This document shows, in pieces, positions 26,933 to 35,608 of a stretch of 64,000 nucleotides of DNA. Under the pieces are notes generated by a model. That model was given only the letters and a program-made list of their open reading frames with translations, searched no databases and had not been told where the DNA came from. A program made the position numbers and the translations under genes. Positions within the stretch are counted from its first letter, which is position 1. Every line of letters starts with the position of its first letter. The stretch is from Actinomycetes bacterium. Lineage in GTDB: Bacteria; Actinomycetota; Actinomycetes; Propionibacteriales; Propionibacteriaceae. The DNA is taken from positions 1 to 64,000 of the forward strand of contig JAEVYS010000018.1 in assembly GCA_023392635.1 (NCBI GenBank), in the 5' to 3' direction.

Positions 26933-28213
26933 TCAGAGGTAGCGCGCGGGGTTGACCCGGACGCCGTTGCGGTAGATCTGGAGGTGCAGGTGGCAGCCCG
27001 TGCTGAGGCCGGTCGTGCCGACGTAGCCGACGACCTGGCCCTGCTTCACGTACTGCCCCGCGCGCACGACGATCTTCGACTGGTGCGCGTACCCGCTGAC
27101 CATCTTCGCCCCGAACATCCGGCCGTAGCTGATCAGCGTGAAGTTGCCGAACCCGTACGTGGTCCAGCCGGCGGAGACGACCCTGCCGTCGGCCATGGCC
27201 CGGATCGGAACCCCGCAGGCGGCTCCGAAGTCGATGCCCCAGTGCATCCGCCAGTAGTGCAGGATCGGGTGGTAGCGCATGCCGAAGCCGGATCCCGCAG
27301 GGGCGTCCACCGGCTTGATGAAGCCGCCGTGGTTGACGATGTTGTAGCCGTCGCCGCGCAGCTTCGCCGCGATCCGTGCTTCCTGCTTCTCCAACGCCAG
27401 GTACTGCTTGCGGCTGGCTTCGAGTTCGTCCTGCGCCCTGGCCTTCAGCTTCGCGTTGGCGGCGACGAGCCGTGTCAGCTCCGCCTTCCGCGACGCCGCC
27501 TGTGCCGTCAGCTTCCTGACCTGCGCCACATGGGCGGCGCTCGCGCGGCGCTCATCGCCCAGCTTCGCCTCCGCGGCGGCCCTGCCCGCCCGGGCGTCCT
27601 CCAGCCCGGCCTGCAACTGGGTGAGCCGGTCGAGCTGGCTGGTCGAGCTGTCGAACAGGGTCGTCGCCCACTGGACGCGCTGGGCCAGGTCGGAGGCGGA
27701 CTCCGCGCCCAGAAGGAGGGTCAGCTTCTGCAGGTCGGTGTGCTGCTGGTAGGCCGAGCGCACGACCGTGCCGACCAGGGCACGCTGGGTGTCGACGTCG
27801 GCCTGCGCCCTCAGCACGGCGGCTGCCGCGAGGTCGAACGCGTCCTGGGCCGCCGAGAGCTGCGCAGCGACCTGGGCGTCCTTCTGCCTGGCAGCGGCGA
27901 GCTTCCCGGTCACGTACGCGAGCTCGGAGCGGGCCTTGGCCAGGGCCGACTGCGACGCCTCGAGACGGTCGGACGCCTTCGAGACGGCCTCCTTGTCCGA
28001 GGACACCTCCTGCTTCGCCGCCACCATGGCCTTCTTGACCCGGGCACGGGCGTCCTTCAAGCTCTCGGCCCCGGCCGAAGGGCCCGGGGATGCGACGAGC
28101 CCGAGCACAAGACCGGCCACGAGTACGGCTCTGACAGCGGCCACCAGCGGGCCGGGGCGTCTACCCCGGGCTCCGCGTGCGGTGGGGGAAGACACCAGCA
28201 CGAACTGCCCCAA
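26933..28213 (-). CDS. secreted M23 peptidase with coiled coils, FtsEX-linked (EnvC/RipC-like position)
   Basis: The protein of up to 426 residues has a signal peptide ending near ASPGPSAGAES, about 240 residues of Ala/Lys/Glu-rich coiled coil, and a C-terminal LytM/M23 domain. All zinc ligands are visible: H-x3-D in HWGIDFG, the YAHQS histidine, and H-x-H in TGCHLHLQI. It is therefore probably an active peptidoglycan endopeptidase rather than a degenerate activator. It lies 15 bp after ftsX, which suggests regulation by FtsEX across the membrane. The start is uncertain (TTG 28213, or GTG at 28201 or 28195). Confidence 0.88.
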   Translation of the reverse strand: MGQFVLVSSPTARGARGRRPGPLVAAVRAVLVAGLVLGLVASPGPSAGAESLKDARARVKKAMVAAKQEVSSDKEAVSKASDRLEASQSALAKARSELAYVTGKLAAARQKDAQVAAQLSAAQDAFDLAAAAVLRAQADVDTQRALVGTVVRSAYQQHTDLQKLTLLLGAESASDLAQRVQWATTLFDSSTSQLDRLTQLQAGLEDARAGRAAAEAKLGDERRASAAHVAQVRKLTAQAASRKAELTRLVAANAKLKARAQDELEASRKQYLALEKQEARIAAKLRGDGYNIVNHGGFIKPVDAPAGSGFGMRYHPILHYWRMHWGIDFGAACGVPIRAMADGRVVSAGWTTYGFGNFTLISYGRMFGAKMVSGYAHQSKIVVRAGQYVKQGQVVGYVGTTGLSTGCHLHLQIYRNGVRVNPARYL

Positions 28214-28228
28214 TCGGTTGTTTCGCGT

Positions 28229-29134
28229 TCAGACCCGCAGGAACCTTCGGGTCGCGATCAATGTGGGAATGATAGAAAGAATCACCGCGACGATCGCGAG
28301 GCTCGCCATGGCCCAGCCGACATTGGCCCAGTCGATCCAGCGGATCGTCGGTATTTCTACGGCGGCCCTGCCCACGATCACGAACTGCTGGACGGCGCCC
28401 AGTGTCAGGCAGGCCAGCGCGGCCCCGGCGACCGCGGCGACCAGCGATTCCAGCAGGAACGGCAGCATGATGTACCAGTTCGACGCGCCCACGAGGCGCA
28501 TGATGCCGATCTCCCGCCGACGCGAGTATGCGGCCATCCGGATCGTGTTGCCGATCTGCAGTGCCGCTGCCAGGAGCAACAGTGCGCTCAGCCCCACCGT
28601 CGCCCAGCGTGCGAGGTTCAGCCACGCGAACATGGGATCCAGGAACTTGCGCAGGTCCTGGACCAGCTGCACGCCCGGCATGCCGCTGACCGCCGAGTAC
28701 ACCCCCTGGTACTCCTGCGGGTTCTTCAGCTTCACCCGGAAGGAGTCCTGCATCATGTCGACGGTCGTGGACTTCAGGATCGGGTCATTGTTCGCGTAGT
28801 ACTCGCGGAACTGCTGGTAGGCCTGCTCGCGGGTCTCGTAGAAGACCTGGGCGACCTCGGGGTTGGCCTCCAGGGTCTGCCGGATGGCCTCGCGCTGGGC
28901 GTCGGTCGCCGCCTCGCCGGCCACGCAGTTGCCACCACGGGAGTCCGGCACGCACAGGAACACGCTGATCTCGACCTTGTCGTACCAGTCGTCCTTCAAC
29001 CGGTCGACCTGCTGCGCGGTCAGCAATCCGGCGCCGAAGAGGGTGAGCGACACCCACATGGTGACGACCACGGCGAGGGTCATCGACAAGTTGCGCCGAA
29101 GCCCCGACCAGGCCTCACTGAACGTGTGCCTCAT
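28229..29134 (-). CDS. ftsX: cell division protein FtsX (permease-like)
   Basis: The 301-residue membrane protein has four transmembrane segments: one near residue 30, then a large extracellular loop (about 60-170), then three in the C-terminal part. The loop contains two cysteines and the Q-rich segment YETREQAYQQF found in FtsX. With FtsE it transmits ATP-driven shape change to a peptidoglycan hydrolase, here most likely the adjacent M23 protein. The start is ATG 29134, 27 bp after ftsE. Confidence 0.95.
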   Translation of the reverse strand: MRHTFSEAWSGLRRNLSMTLAVVVTMWVSLTLFGAGLLTAQQVDRLKDDWYDKVEISVFLCVPDSRGGNCVAGEAATDAQREAIRQTLEANPEVAQVFYETREQAYQQFREYYANNDPILKSTTVDMMQDSFRVKLKNPQEYQGVYSAVSGMPGVQLVQDLRKFLDPMFAWLNLARWATVGLSALLLLAAALQIGNTIRMAAYSRRREIGIMRLVGASNWYIMLPFLLESLVAAVAGAALACLTLGAVQQFVIVGRAAVEIPTIRWIDWANVGWAMASLAIVAVILSIIPTLIATRRFLRV

Positions 29135-29161
29135 CGCGCCACCCCTGGCCGGGATCGCAGG

Positions 29162-29848
29162 TCACTGGTAGCCATACACACCCTTGCTCTGGTCACGCAC
29201 CACCTCGCCGTTGGCCAGCTCGATCACCCGCTTGCGCATCTGGTCGACGATCGTCGCGTCGTGGGTGGCCATGATCACGGTGGTGTCGGACCGGTTGATG
29301 CGGTCGAGGAGCTTCATGATCCCGATGCTGGTGTTCGGGTCGAGGTTGCCGGTCGGCTCGTCGGCGATCAGGATCGCCGGCCGGTTCACGAACGCGCGGG
29401 CGATCGCCACCCGCTGTTGCTCGCCGCCGGAGAGTTCCTCCGGGAGCCGGTCGCCCTTGCCCTCGAGGCCGACGAGCTCGAGGGTCTCGGGGACGACCTT
29501 GCGGATCAGGGACGCCGGCTTGCCGATCACCTGCATCGCGAAGCCGACGTTCTCGTTGACGGTCTTGCCCGGCAGCAGGCGGAAGTCCTGGAAGACGGTG
29601 CCGATCTGGCGACGCAACGCCGGCACCTTCCACGCGTGCAGCCGGTTGAGGTCCTTGCCGGCGACGTGGATGTGGCCCGATGTGGGCAGGTACTCGCGCA
29701 GGATCAGCCTCAGGAAGGTCGACTTGCCGGAGCCGGACTGGCCGACGAGGAAGGCGAACTCGCCCTTCGCGATCTCCACGGTCACCTTGTTCAGGGCGGG
29801 GCGGGTCTGTCCGTCGTAGGTCTTGGAGACGTCTTCGAAACTGATCAC
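29162..29848 (-). CDS. ftsE: cell division ATP-binding protein FtsE
   Basis: The 228-residue ATPase has Walker [10 protein letters not shown], signature LSGGEQQR, Walker [14 protein letters not shown] and the switch histidine in MATHD. The [21 protein letters not shown] opening is typical of actinobacterial FtsE. Translation starts at GTG 29848. It is first of the ftsE-ftsX-M23 set and lies just after prfB. Confidence 0.95.
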   Translation of the reverse strand: MISFEDVSKTYDGQTRPALNKVTVEIAKGEFAFLVGQSGSGKSTFLRLILREYLPTSGHIHVAGKDLNRLHAWKVPALRRQIGTVFQDFRLLPGKTVNENVGFAMQVIGKPASLIRKVVPETLELVGLEGKGDRLPEELSGGEQQRVAIARAFVNRPAILIADEPTGNLDPNTSIGIMKLLDRINRSDTTVIMATHDATIVDQMRKRVIELANGEVVRDQSKGVYGYQ

Positions 29849-29960
29849 GGCGTTGTCCGACCGGGTAGGCGATGGGGAAGGTTCCTCGACGTCCGCCGAG
29901 GCCGGCCTCCGCTCACTCTAGGCGACGACTCCGAACCCGACGAATCCATGGCCGGCGTGT

Positions 29961-31070
29961 TCAGCGTTCGCCCTGTTGGCGCCGCCAGCGCACCCCGGCG
30001 TCGATGAACCCGTCGATGTCACCGTCGAAGACCGCGTCGGGGTTGCCCACCTCGTGGTCGGTGCGCAGGTCCTTGACCATCTGGTACGGGTGCAGAACGT
30101 AGGAGCGCATCTGGGAGCCCCAGGAGTTGCCGCCCTCCCCCTTGAGCTCGCGCATCTCGGCCTCCTTCTCGGCGCGGGCCCGCTCCAACAACCGCGACTG
30201 CAGCACGCGAAGGGCTGCCGCCTTGTTCTGCAGCTGCGACTTCTCGTTCTGGCAGGACACGACCAGGCCCGTCGGCAGGTGGGTGATGCGGACGGCGGAG
30301 TCGGTGGTGTTGACGCTCTGCCCTCCGGGGCCGGAGGAGCGGAACACGTCCACGCGGATGTCGGCCTCGGGAATGTCGATGTGGTCGGTCTCCTCGGTCA
30401 CGGGCAGCACATCGACACCGGCGAAGGACGTCTGGCGACGGCCCTGGTTGTCGAAGGGGCTGATCCGGACGAGGCGGTGCGTGCCCTGCTCCACGGACAA
30501 CATCCCGTAGGCGAACGGCTCCTTCACCGTGAAGGTCGCGGACTTGATCCCCGCCTCCTCGGCGTAGGAGGTGTCGTAGACCTCTGTGGTGTAGCCGTGC
30601 CGTTCTGCCCAGCGCAGGTACATCCGCAGCAGCATGGCCGCGAAGTCGGCGGCGTCCACACCACCGGCCTCGGAGCGGATCGTGACGAGCGCGTCGCGCT
30701 GGTCGTACTCCCCCGACAGCAGCGTGCGGATCTCCAGCGCCTCGATGTCGGTCGAGAGCGCCTTCAACTCCTTCTGCGCCTCGGCGAGCGTGCCCGCGTC
30801 GTCCTCCTCGATCGCCAACTCGATCAGCACGCCCAGGTCGTCCACCCGTCCGCGCAACGCGGTGATCCGGTCGACCTCGGCCTGGAGCCGCGAGAGCCGG
30901 GACGTGACCTGCTGCGCGTTCTCCTGGTCGTCCCACAGGTCGGGCGCGGCGACCTGCTCCTGCAACTCCGCGATCTGGGCCCGCTTGGCCGCAGGGTCGA
31001 GTACGGCCTCGATCGAGGTGAGGGTTCGGTCCAGGACGGCCAGGTCGGCCTGCAGGTCAGCGGCAGTCAC
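29961..31070 (-). CDS. prfB: peptide chain release factor 2
   Basis: RF2 recognises UGA and UAA and triggers peptide release. The stop-codon-recognition motif SPF (in [11 protein letters not shown]) and the catalytic GGQ in [16 protein letters not shown] are present. I prefer GTG 31070, which begins TAADLQADL and gives 369 residues, matching actinobacterial RF2. The open frame could start at GTG 31121, but neither has a clear ribosome site. There is no in-frame UGA, so the autoregulatory frameshift of Escherichia coli prfB is absent. ftsE follows in the conserved order. Confidence 0.93.
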   Translation of the reverse strand: MTAADLQADLAVLDRTLTSIEAVLDPAAKRAQIAELQEQVAAPDLWDDQENAQQVTSRLSRLQAEVDRITALRGRVDDLGVLIELAIEEDDAGTLAEAQKELKALSTDIEALEIRTLLSGEYDQRDALVTIRSEAGGVDAADFAAMLLRMYLRWAERHGYTTEVYDTSYAEEAGIKSATFTVKEPFAYGMLSVEQGTHRLVRISPFDNQGRRQTSFAGVDVLPVTEETDHIDIPEADIRVDVFRSSGPGGQSVNTTDSAVRITHLPTGLVVSCQNEKSQLQNKAAALRVLQSRLLERARAEKEAEMRELKGEGGNSWGSQMRSYVLHPYQMVKDLRTDHEVGNPDAVFDGDIDGFIDAGVRWRRQQGER

Positions 31071-31199
31071 GGGGAGCAACTCTACCGTGCCGGCCCCGCG
31101 CGCCACCGACGCCTCGGTCACCTCTGCGGGGGACCCGCGCGGCCACCGTGGGGCAGTTCCGCCGGAAATGTCCCCACCATGGGTGACCGGAGTTCGTCA

Positions 31200-31240
31200 C
31201 CTATTCGGGGGACTGCTCTTTGTCCCCTATTCGGGGGACT
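31200..31240. repeat. pair of 15-bp direct repeats, partly palindromic
   Basis: CCTATTCGGGGGACT occurs at 31200-31214 and again identically at 31226-31240, a 26-bp period. The second copy is part of a palindrome-like GTCCCC-n-GGGGGAC, and a weaker relative lies at about 31170. They sit 45-85 bp upstream of a candidate promoter and in the divergent upstream region of prfB, so they may be operator sites. Confidence 0.5.
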
Positions 31241-31284
31241 TCCATAACGACGGGAAACAGCATCGGAAAGCGTCAGGAAAAGGC

Positions 31285-31315
31285 TTGCAATTGCTCCCAC
31301 CAGCTGCGGTAAAGT
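31285..31315 (+). promoter_or_regulatory. candidate promoter of the C-rich small RNA
   Basis: TTGCAA (31285-31290) and TAAAGT (31310-31315) are spaced 19 bp, within one of the few AT-richer stretches of this region. The predicted transcript start is near 31322. No protein-coding frame follows. Confidence 0.45.
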
Positions 31316-31321
31316 TCAGGT

Positions 31322-31440
31322 CGAGGCGAGCGGTTCCCCCCGAGCCCCGCCCCGAACGGTCCCGGTTCCCCCGAGCCCCGACCGGCTGCCCCCCGGCAGT
31401 GCCCGCAGAACTTAGGTTCGTGGCGGGCTCCTTCGTTTTC
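31322..31440 (+). ncRNA. candidate C-rich small RNA (6C-like)
   Basis: About 119 nt lie between a promoter-like pair and a terminator. The region repeats the unit CGGTTCCCCC(C)GAGCCCCG at 31331-31349 and 31363-31380. It can fold CGGTC/GACCG (31357-31361 with 31380-31384) around a C-rich loop, and CTGCC/GGCAG (31386-31390 with 31395-31399) around CCCC. Several runs of five or six C are thus in or near loops, the hallmark of the actinobacterial 6C RNA. No coding potential is convincing. Identity with 6C is inference. The remaining bases to 31625 hold only GC-rich inverted repeats near the recQ end. Confidence 0.45.
31401..31440 (+). terminator. intrinsic terminator after the C-rich RNA
   Basis: GCCCGC (31401-31406) pairs with GCGGGC (31423-31428). 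An inner GAAC/GTTC stem caps it, and TCCTTCGTTTTC follows. The T-rich tail makes this the most classical rho-independent terminator in the window. Confidence 0.6.
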
Positions 31441-31625
31441 CGGCCTGACTACGCCAGCCGTACCCGTCGCACCGCCGCGTGAGATTCAGCGCCGGATCCG
31501 GGAGCCACCGGCCACCGGGTGGGGCCGGCGATCGGGCCGCGCCGGGCCCGGCGGGCCTGGGAGCAGCACTGAAATGGCGATAAGGAGCGTCCAATCGTGC
31601 GGCGAACGGTCAATACCGACGCCGG

Positions 31626-33731
31626 TCAGCCAAGGCCCGCAAGCGCGAACGGCAATACCGCAGTGGCCCCCGCCGCGCGCAGCAGGGTCGCAGCCACGGT
31701 CATGGTCCAGCGCGAGTCGACGAGGTCGTCGACCAGGAGAACGGGACCGTCGTTGGCCCCCGCCCACTCGGTCTGCACGGCGGTGAGGGAGAACCGGCCG
31801 AAGACCTGCGCGAGCCGGTAGGCACTGTTCGCGGCCGGCTCGACAGCCCCGGCGGACGGAGCCAGTGACAAGGTCCCGAGGTCGACGAGGCGGCCGCGGC
31901 GCGCGATCTCGGCGGCCAGCGAGCCCACCAGCCCGGCGTGGCGCAGCGACGGCACCGCAACCACGGCCGAGGGACGGGCTTCCCAGTTCCAGTCGCGGAG
32001 CACCTGGAAGCACGCCGTGAGGACCCAGTCGGGCACCGGCTGGTCAGGGCCCGTGACGAGGTCGCGGAGGCCCTGCCCGAGGCCGAGGTCGGTGAACCGG
32101 GCGATGACGCGTCCCGTCGCGGACCGGTCGGCATCGCCGATGCGTCCACTGACCGGCACACCGAGACGTGCCATCCCGGTGGGCCACAGCGTCCGGGCGG
32201 GCACCTCCACGCCGACCTTGGACAACTCGGCCCTGGTGGAGGCCACCGAGTCCTCGGGGACCGCCGGCGCGAACCATGCTCCGGCGCAGCGGTCGCAGCG
32301 TCCGCACTCGCGGGGCTCCGGGTCGTCGAGTGAGCGCTGGAGGAAGGCCATCCGGCACCCGTCGCCGCGAAGGTAGTCCAGCATGAGCGCCTGTTCCCTC
32401 CGACGGGCCTCGGCAACGCGCCGGTAGCGCTCCGCGTCATAGCTCCACGGCTCTCCCGTGGCGAGCCACCCGCCGCGGACGTGGCTCACGGCCCCCTCGA
32501 CGTCCAGGACCTTGAGCAGCAGTTCGAGCCGGGTGCGGCGGACGTCGACGATCGTCTCCAGGGCGGCCGTCGACAGCGGCGCACCGGCGACGGCCAGAGC
32601 CTCGATCACCGCGCGGGCCGAGCGCTCCTCGGGCATCGAGGCCGTGGCGAAGTAGTGCCAGATGTCACGGTCGGCGGGCGTCGGCAGCAGCAACACGTCC
32701 GCGCTCGCCACCGCCCGTCCGGCGCGGCCCACCTGCTGGTAGTACGCGACCGGGGAGCTGGGCGCCCCCAGGTGGACGACGAAGCCGAGGTCAGGCTTGT
32801 CGAACCCCATTCCGAGCGCGGAGGTCGCGACCAGCGCCTTCACCCGGTTGTCCCGGAGCCGGGCCTCCAGCTCCTCGCGCTCGGCCGGCTCGGTGCGCCC
32901 GGTGTACGCTGCCACGCGGTGGCCGTGCCGGCCCAGCAGCGCGGCGAGGTCCTCCGCCTGGGCGACGGTCAGGGTGTAGATGATGCCGCTGCCGGTGAAG
33001 TCGTCGAGGTGGGAGACGAGCCAGGCGACGCGTGTCTCCTCGTGGGGCAACGCGAGCACGCCGAGCCTCAGCGACTCGCGCGCGAGCGTGCCGCGGATGG
33101 TGGTGACGTCGTGGCCGCCGGCGCCCAGCTGTTCGGTGACGTCCTCCACCACGCGCTCGTTCGCCGTCGCGGTCGTGGCCAGCACCGGCACGGCGTCGGG
33201 CAGCGTGGTGAGCAGGTCGCGGATGCGACGGTAGTCGGGACGGAAGTCGTGCCCCCAGTCGCTGATGCAGTGCGCCTCGTCCACCACGAGCAGACCGCAC
33301 CGCGCAGCCAGGTCGGGCAGCTGGCGCTCCCGGAACGTCGGGTTGTTGAGGCGCTCGGGGCTCACCAGCAGCAGGTCGACCTCGCCGGCCTCCAGCTCCG
33401 CATACACCTGGCCCCACTCGGTGGCGTTCGCGGTGTTGATCGTGACGGCGCGGATACCGGCGCGCGTGGCGGCGGCGATCTGGTCGCGCATGAGGGCGAG
33501 GAGTGGCGAGACGATCACGGTCGGTCCGGCTCCCCCGGCACGCAGCAGGGCCGTGGCCACGAAGTACACCGCTGACTTCCCCCAGCCGGTGCGCTGCACG
33601 ACGAGCGCACGCTGCCGGTCGCGGACCAGGGCGAGGATCGCCTCGAGCTGGCCGTCGTGGAAGACCGCGTCCTCGCGACCGACCAGCCGGCGCAGCACGG
33701 TCAGGGCCTGGTCCCGCAGGTCGTCACTCAC
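31626..33731 (-). CDS. recQ: RecQ-family helicase with C-terminal phosphoribosyltransferase-like domain
   Basis: The 701-residue protein has helicase motifs RTGWGKSA (Walker A), VVDEAHCISDWGHDFRPDY, and VGRAGR. A zinc region has four cysteines (GCRMAF...ECGRCDRC). The last ~200 residues are not the usual RQC/HRDC. They include a phosphoribosyltransferase-type loop, VLLVDDLVDSRWTMTVAATLL, near residue 665. GTG 33731 gives the expected SDDLRDQAL start. It should unwind recombination and repair intermediates; the role of the fused domain is unknown, though such fusions occur in actinobacteria. Confidence 0.88.
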   Translation of the reverse strand: MSDDLRDQALTVLRRLVGREDAVFHDGQLEAILALVRDRQRALVVQRTGWGKSAVYFVATALLRAGGAGPTVIVSPLLALMRDQIAAATRAGIRAVTINTANATEWGQVYAELEAGEVDLLLVSPERLNNPTFRERQLPDLAARCGLLVVDEAHCISDWGHDFRPDYRRIRDLLTTLPDAVPVLATTATANERVVEDVTEQLGAGGHDVTTIRGTLARESLRLGVLALPHEETRVAWLVSHLDDFTGSGIIYTLTVAQAEDLAALLGRHGHRVAAYTGRTEPAEREELEARLRDNRVKALVATSALGMGFDKPDLGFVVHLGAPSSPVAYYQQVGRAGRAVASADVLLLPTPADRDIWHYFATASMPEERSARAVIEALAVAGAPLSTAALETIVDVRRTRLELLLKVLDVEGAVSHVRGGWLATGEPWSYDAERYRRVAEARRREQALMLDYLRGDGCRMAFLQRSLDDPEPRECGRCDRCAGAWFAPAVPEDSVASTRAELSKVGVEVPARTLWPTGMARLGVPVSGRIGDADRSATGRVIARFTDLGLGQGLRDLVTGPDQPVPDWVLTACFQVLRDWNWEARPSAVVAVPSLRHAGLVGSLAAEIARRGRLVDLGTLSLAPSAGAVEPAANSAYRLAQVFGRFSLTAVQTEWAGANDGPVLLVDDLVDSRWTMTVAATLLRAAGATAVLPFALAGLG

Positions 33732-33807
33732 GCCCTGCAGGGTAGGCGCTGCCACCCACAACGCGCGCTCCCGTCCCGGGCCGGGGCGGCGTCGAGCAGC
33801 CCGGGCG

Positions 33808-34566
33808 CTAGCCCGCAGGGGTGAAGGCCCCGTCGACCAGGACCGGGACGCGCTGCGACACATCCCGGTCGACCGCGACGGCGATGTCCGATGCACACCC
33901 CCGGGCACGGAGCTCCTTCCCGGACACGCAGTCGCGAATCGTCGCGGGCAGTGCGGACGCGTGGGCCGTGAACAGGAGGGCGGCCGCGCGGGCCTCCGGA
34001 CTCATCTGGTCACCGAGCCCTGCCGAGGCGAGGGCCGCGAGCACGGCCCCAGCACCCAGGTGGTCCTCCAGGCAGGGGCGTAGAGTGCCGTCGTGGGGCC
34101 ACCGTTCCCCCGCCGCGACGACGACGACCGCCTGCCCCGCGGCAAGCGCCCCCTGCACGTGGCGGGCCGTCGCCGACGCGTTCCGCACGCACCCGATCGC
34201 CACGCCCGTCCCTCGCGCACCCAGCTGCGCGCAGATCGAGGCGCCGTTGGGGGACGGCAGCACCAGCCGGCGGACCGGCGCACATTCCCGCAGGGAGGAC
34301 GGCGACAGGGACGGGACACCTGTCCGCGAACCCTCGAGACGGCCTGCGGCCAGGACGGCGTCGTGGTGTCGGGCGAAATCCCCTGCCGAAGGGTCGTCCC
34401 AGCCGTAGGGCAACACAACCATTCCGCGATCGACCGCCACCGACACGGACGTCGAGAAACTCAGGACGTCGACAACGACGGCGAGGTCGGCGCGCGACCG
34501 CCCCACCGCCGCATCTCCCCACTCGAAACGCAGTCGGTAGTCGTCCTGCAGATATGGTCCACCCAC
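33808..34566 (-). CDS. ComB-like 2-phosphosulfolactate phosphatase family protein
   Basis: The 252-residue protein carries ComB-family motifs: VVVDVLSFSTSVSVAVDRG, LPSPNGASIC and VVVAAGERW. In archaea ComB dephosphorylates 2-phosphosulfolactate for coenzyme M. Actinobacteria lack that pathway, so the substrate here is unknown and the enzyme name should be read as family only. It lies alone between recQ and an AroE-like gene on the same strand. Confidence 0.75.
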   Translation of the reverse strand: MGGPYLQDDYRLRFEWGDAAVGRSRADLAVVVDVLSFSTSVSVAVDRGMVVLPYGWDDPSAGDFARHHDAVLAAGRLEGSRTGVPSLSPSSLRECAPVRRLVLPSPNGASICAQLGARGTGVAIGCVRNASATARHVQGALAAGQAVVVVAAGERWPHDGTLRPCLEDHLGAGAVLAALASAGLGDQMSPEARAAALLFTAHASALPATIRDCVSGKELRARGCASDIAVAVDRDVSQRVPVLVDGAFTPAG

Positions 34567-34633
34567 GCGCCGGAGCCTACGGGAGCTTCGTGCCCCCGCG
34601 AGCGGCGGCGGCCACGACGTGGCGGGCGAGCGT

Positions 34634-35482
34634 TCACCCGAACGCCGTCGCGAGTGCCTGGTGCATCACGTCCGGGTCGGCCTCCAGGCCGGTCCAGTGT
34701 CGGATCCCGATCACCCCCTGGTTGACCAGCATGCCCAGCCCGTCGAGGGTCCGGCAGCCGCGCGCGGCGCTCGCGGTGAGGAAGCCGGTGCGAGGCGGGT
34801 TGGGAATCACGTCGGCGACCACGGTCTCTGACCGGAGCGTGGCGAAGTCGACGTCCGGCACGGCGGTGTCGGGGAACAGCCCGATCGAGGTCGCGTTGAC
34901 CAGCACGTCGGCGTCCGCGACGACCACCGGCGCCGTCCACGGCTCGAACGTGACGCGCGCGCTGGTCACAGCCGCGACATCGGCGGCGAGCCGGCTTCCG
35001 CGCTGGACACCCCGGTTCACGAGGCGGATCCGGGACGCACCAGCTCGCGCCAACTCGATCGCAACGGCGCGCGCGGCACCCCCGGCGCCCAGCAGCACGA
35101 CCCTCGCGCCCCGCGGATCCAGCACGCCCGCCAGAGACGTCAGGAAGCCCATCCCGTCGGTGTTCTCCCCGACCAGCCTGCCGTCCCGGATGACCACGCA
35201 GTTCACCGCGCCGATGAGGCGAGCCGATTCGGCGACCTCGTCGACGTACTCGATCACGGCCACCTTGTGCGGCAGCGAGCAGTTGAAGCCCAGCCAGCCC
35301 ATCGCCCGCGCTCCCCGCACGGCGTCGCCCAAGCGGTCGGGACCGACCTCGCACGTCAGGTAGCGCGCGTCCAGGCCCAGTGCACGATAGGCGGCCTCCA
35401 CCATCACGACAGTGGGGTTCTCCGCAGCGGGTTGGGCGAACAGGCCGGTCAGGGAGGAGAGGAAGGACGGCGTCGTCACCAC
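34634..35482 (-). CDS. shikimate dehydrogenase-family oxidoreductase (AroE-like, variant substrate site)
   Basis: The 282-residue protein has the AroE fold. The catalytic lysine is in NCSLPHK, the catalytic Asp in GENTDGMGF, and the NADP-binding loop in VVLLGAGGAARAV. The substrate-binding pair S-x-S of true AroE is replaced: the loop reads QPAAENPTVVM. It may therefore be a shikimate/quinate-like paralogue with altered specificity rather than the pathway enzyme. The GTG start fits family length. No other aromatic-pathway gene lies nearby. Confidence 0.8.
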   Translation of the reverse strand: MVTTPSFLSSLTGLFAQPAAENPTVVMVEAAYRALGLDARYLTCEVGPDRLGDAVRGARAMGWLGFNCSLPHKVAVIEYVDEVAESARLIGAVNCVVIRDGRLVGENTDGMGFLTSLAGVLDPRGARVVLLGAGGAARAVAIELARAGASRIRLVNRGVQRGSRLAADVAAVTSARVTFEPWTAPVVVADADVLVNATSIGLFPDTAVPDVDFATLRSETVVADVIPNPPRTGFLTASAARGCRTLDGLGMLVNQGVIGIRHWTGLEADPDVMHQALATAFG

Positions 35483-35608
35483 GCCAGTCTGGCACGACTT
35501 CCGGCCCCACTGGCGGGAGGGGGTGACAGCCTGTGCAGCCGTGGCCGCGCTGCGGCGAAGGTTGCCCGACCGGCAGCGTCCGCAGCCACGGCCGGGGATG
35601 ATTCACCT

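Noticed and set aside
26597..30007. 1136-residue open frame opposite smpB, the M23 gene, ftsX and ftsE
   Set aside because: It spans five real genes on the other strand and arises from GC-skewed codons; composition is non-protein-like.
30900..31121. Programmed frameshift in prfB
   Set aside because: The frame is continuous from the start region to the GGQ domain, with no in-frame UGA or slippery CUU-UGA.
31331..31380. CRISPR-like repeat pair
   Set aside because: Only two C-rich copies 32 bp apart, no further units and no cas genes; better explained as a structured RNA.
33808..34566. Coenzyme M biosynthesis step
   Set aside because: Only the ComB-like gene is present and no other pathway gene; the family name does not justify the pathway.
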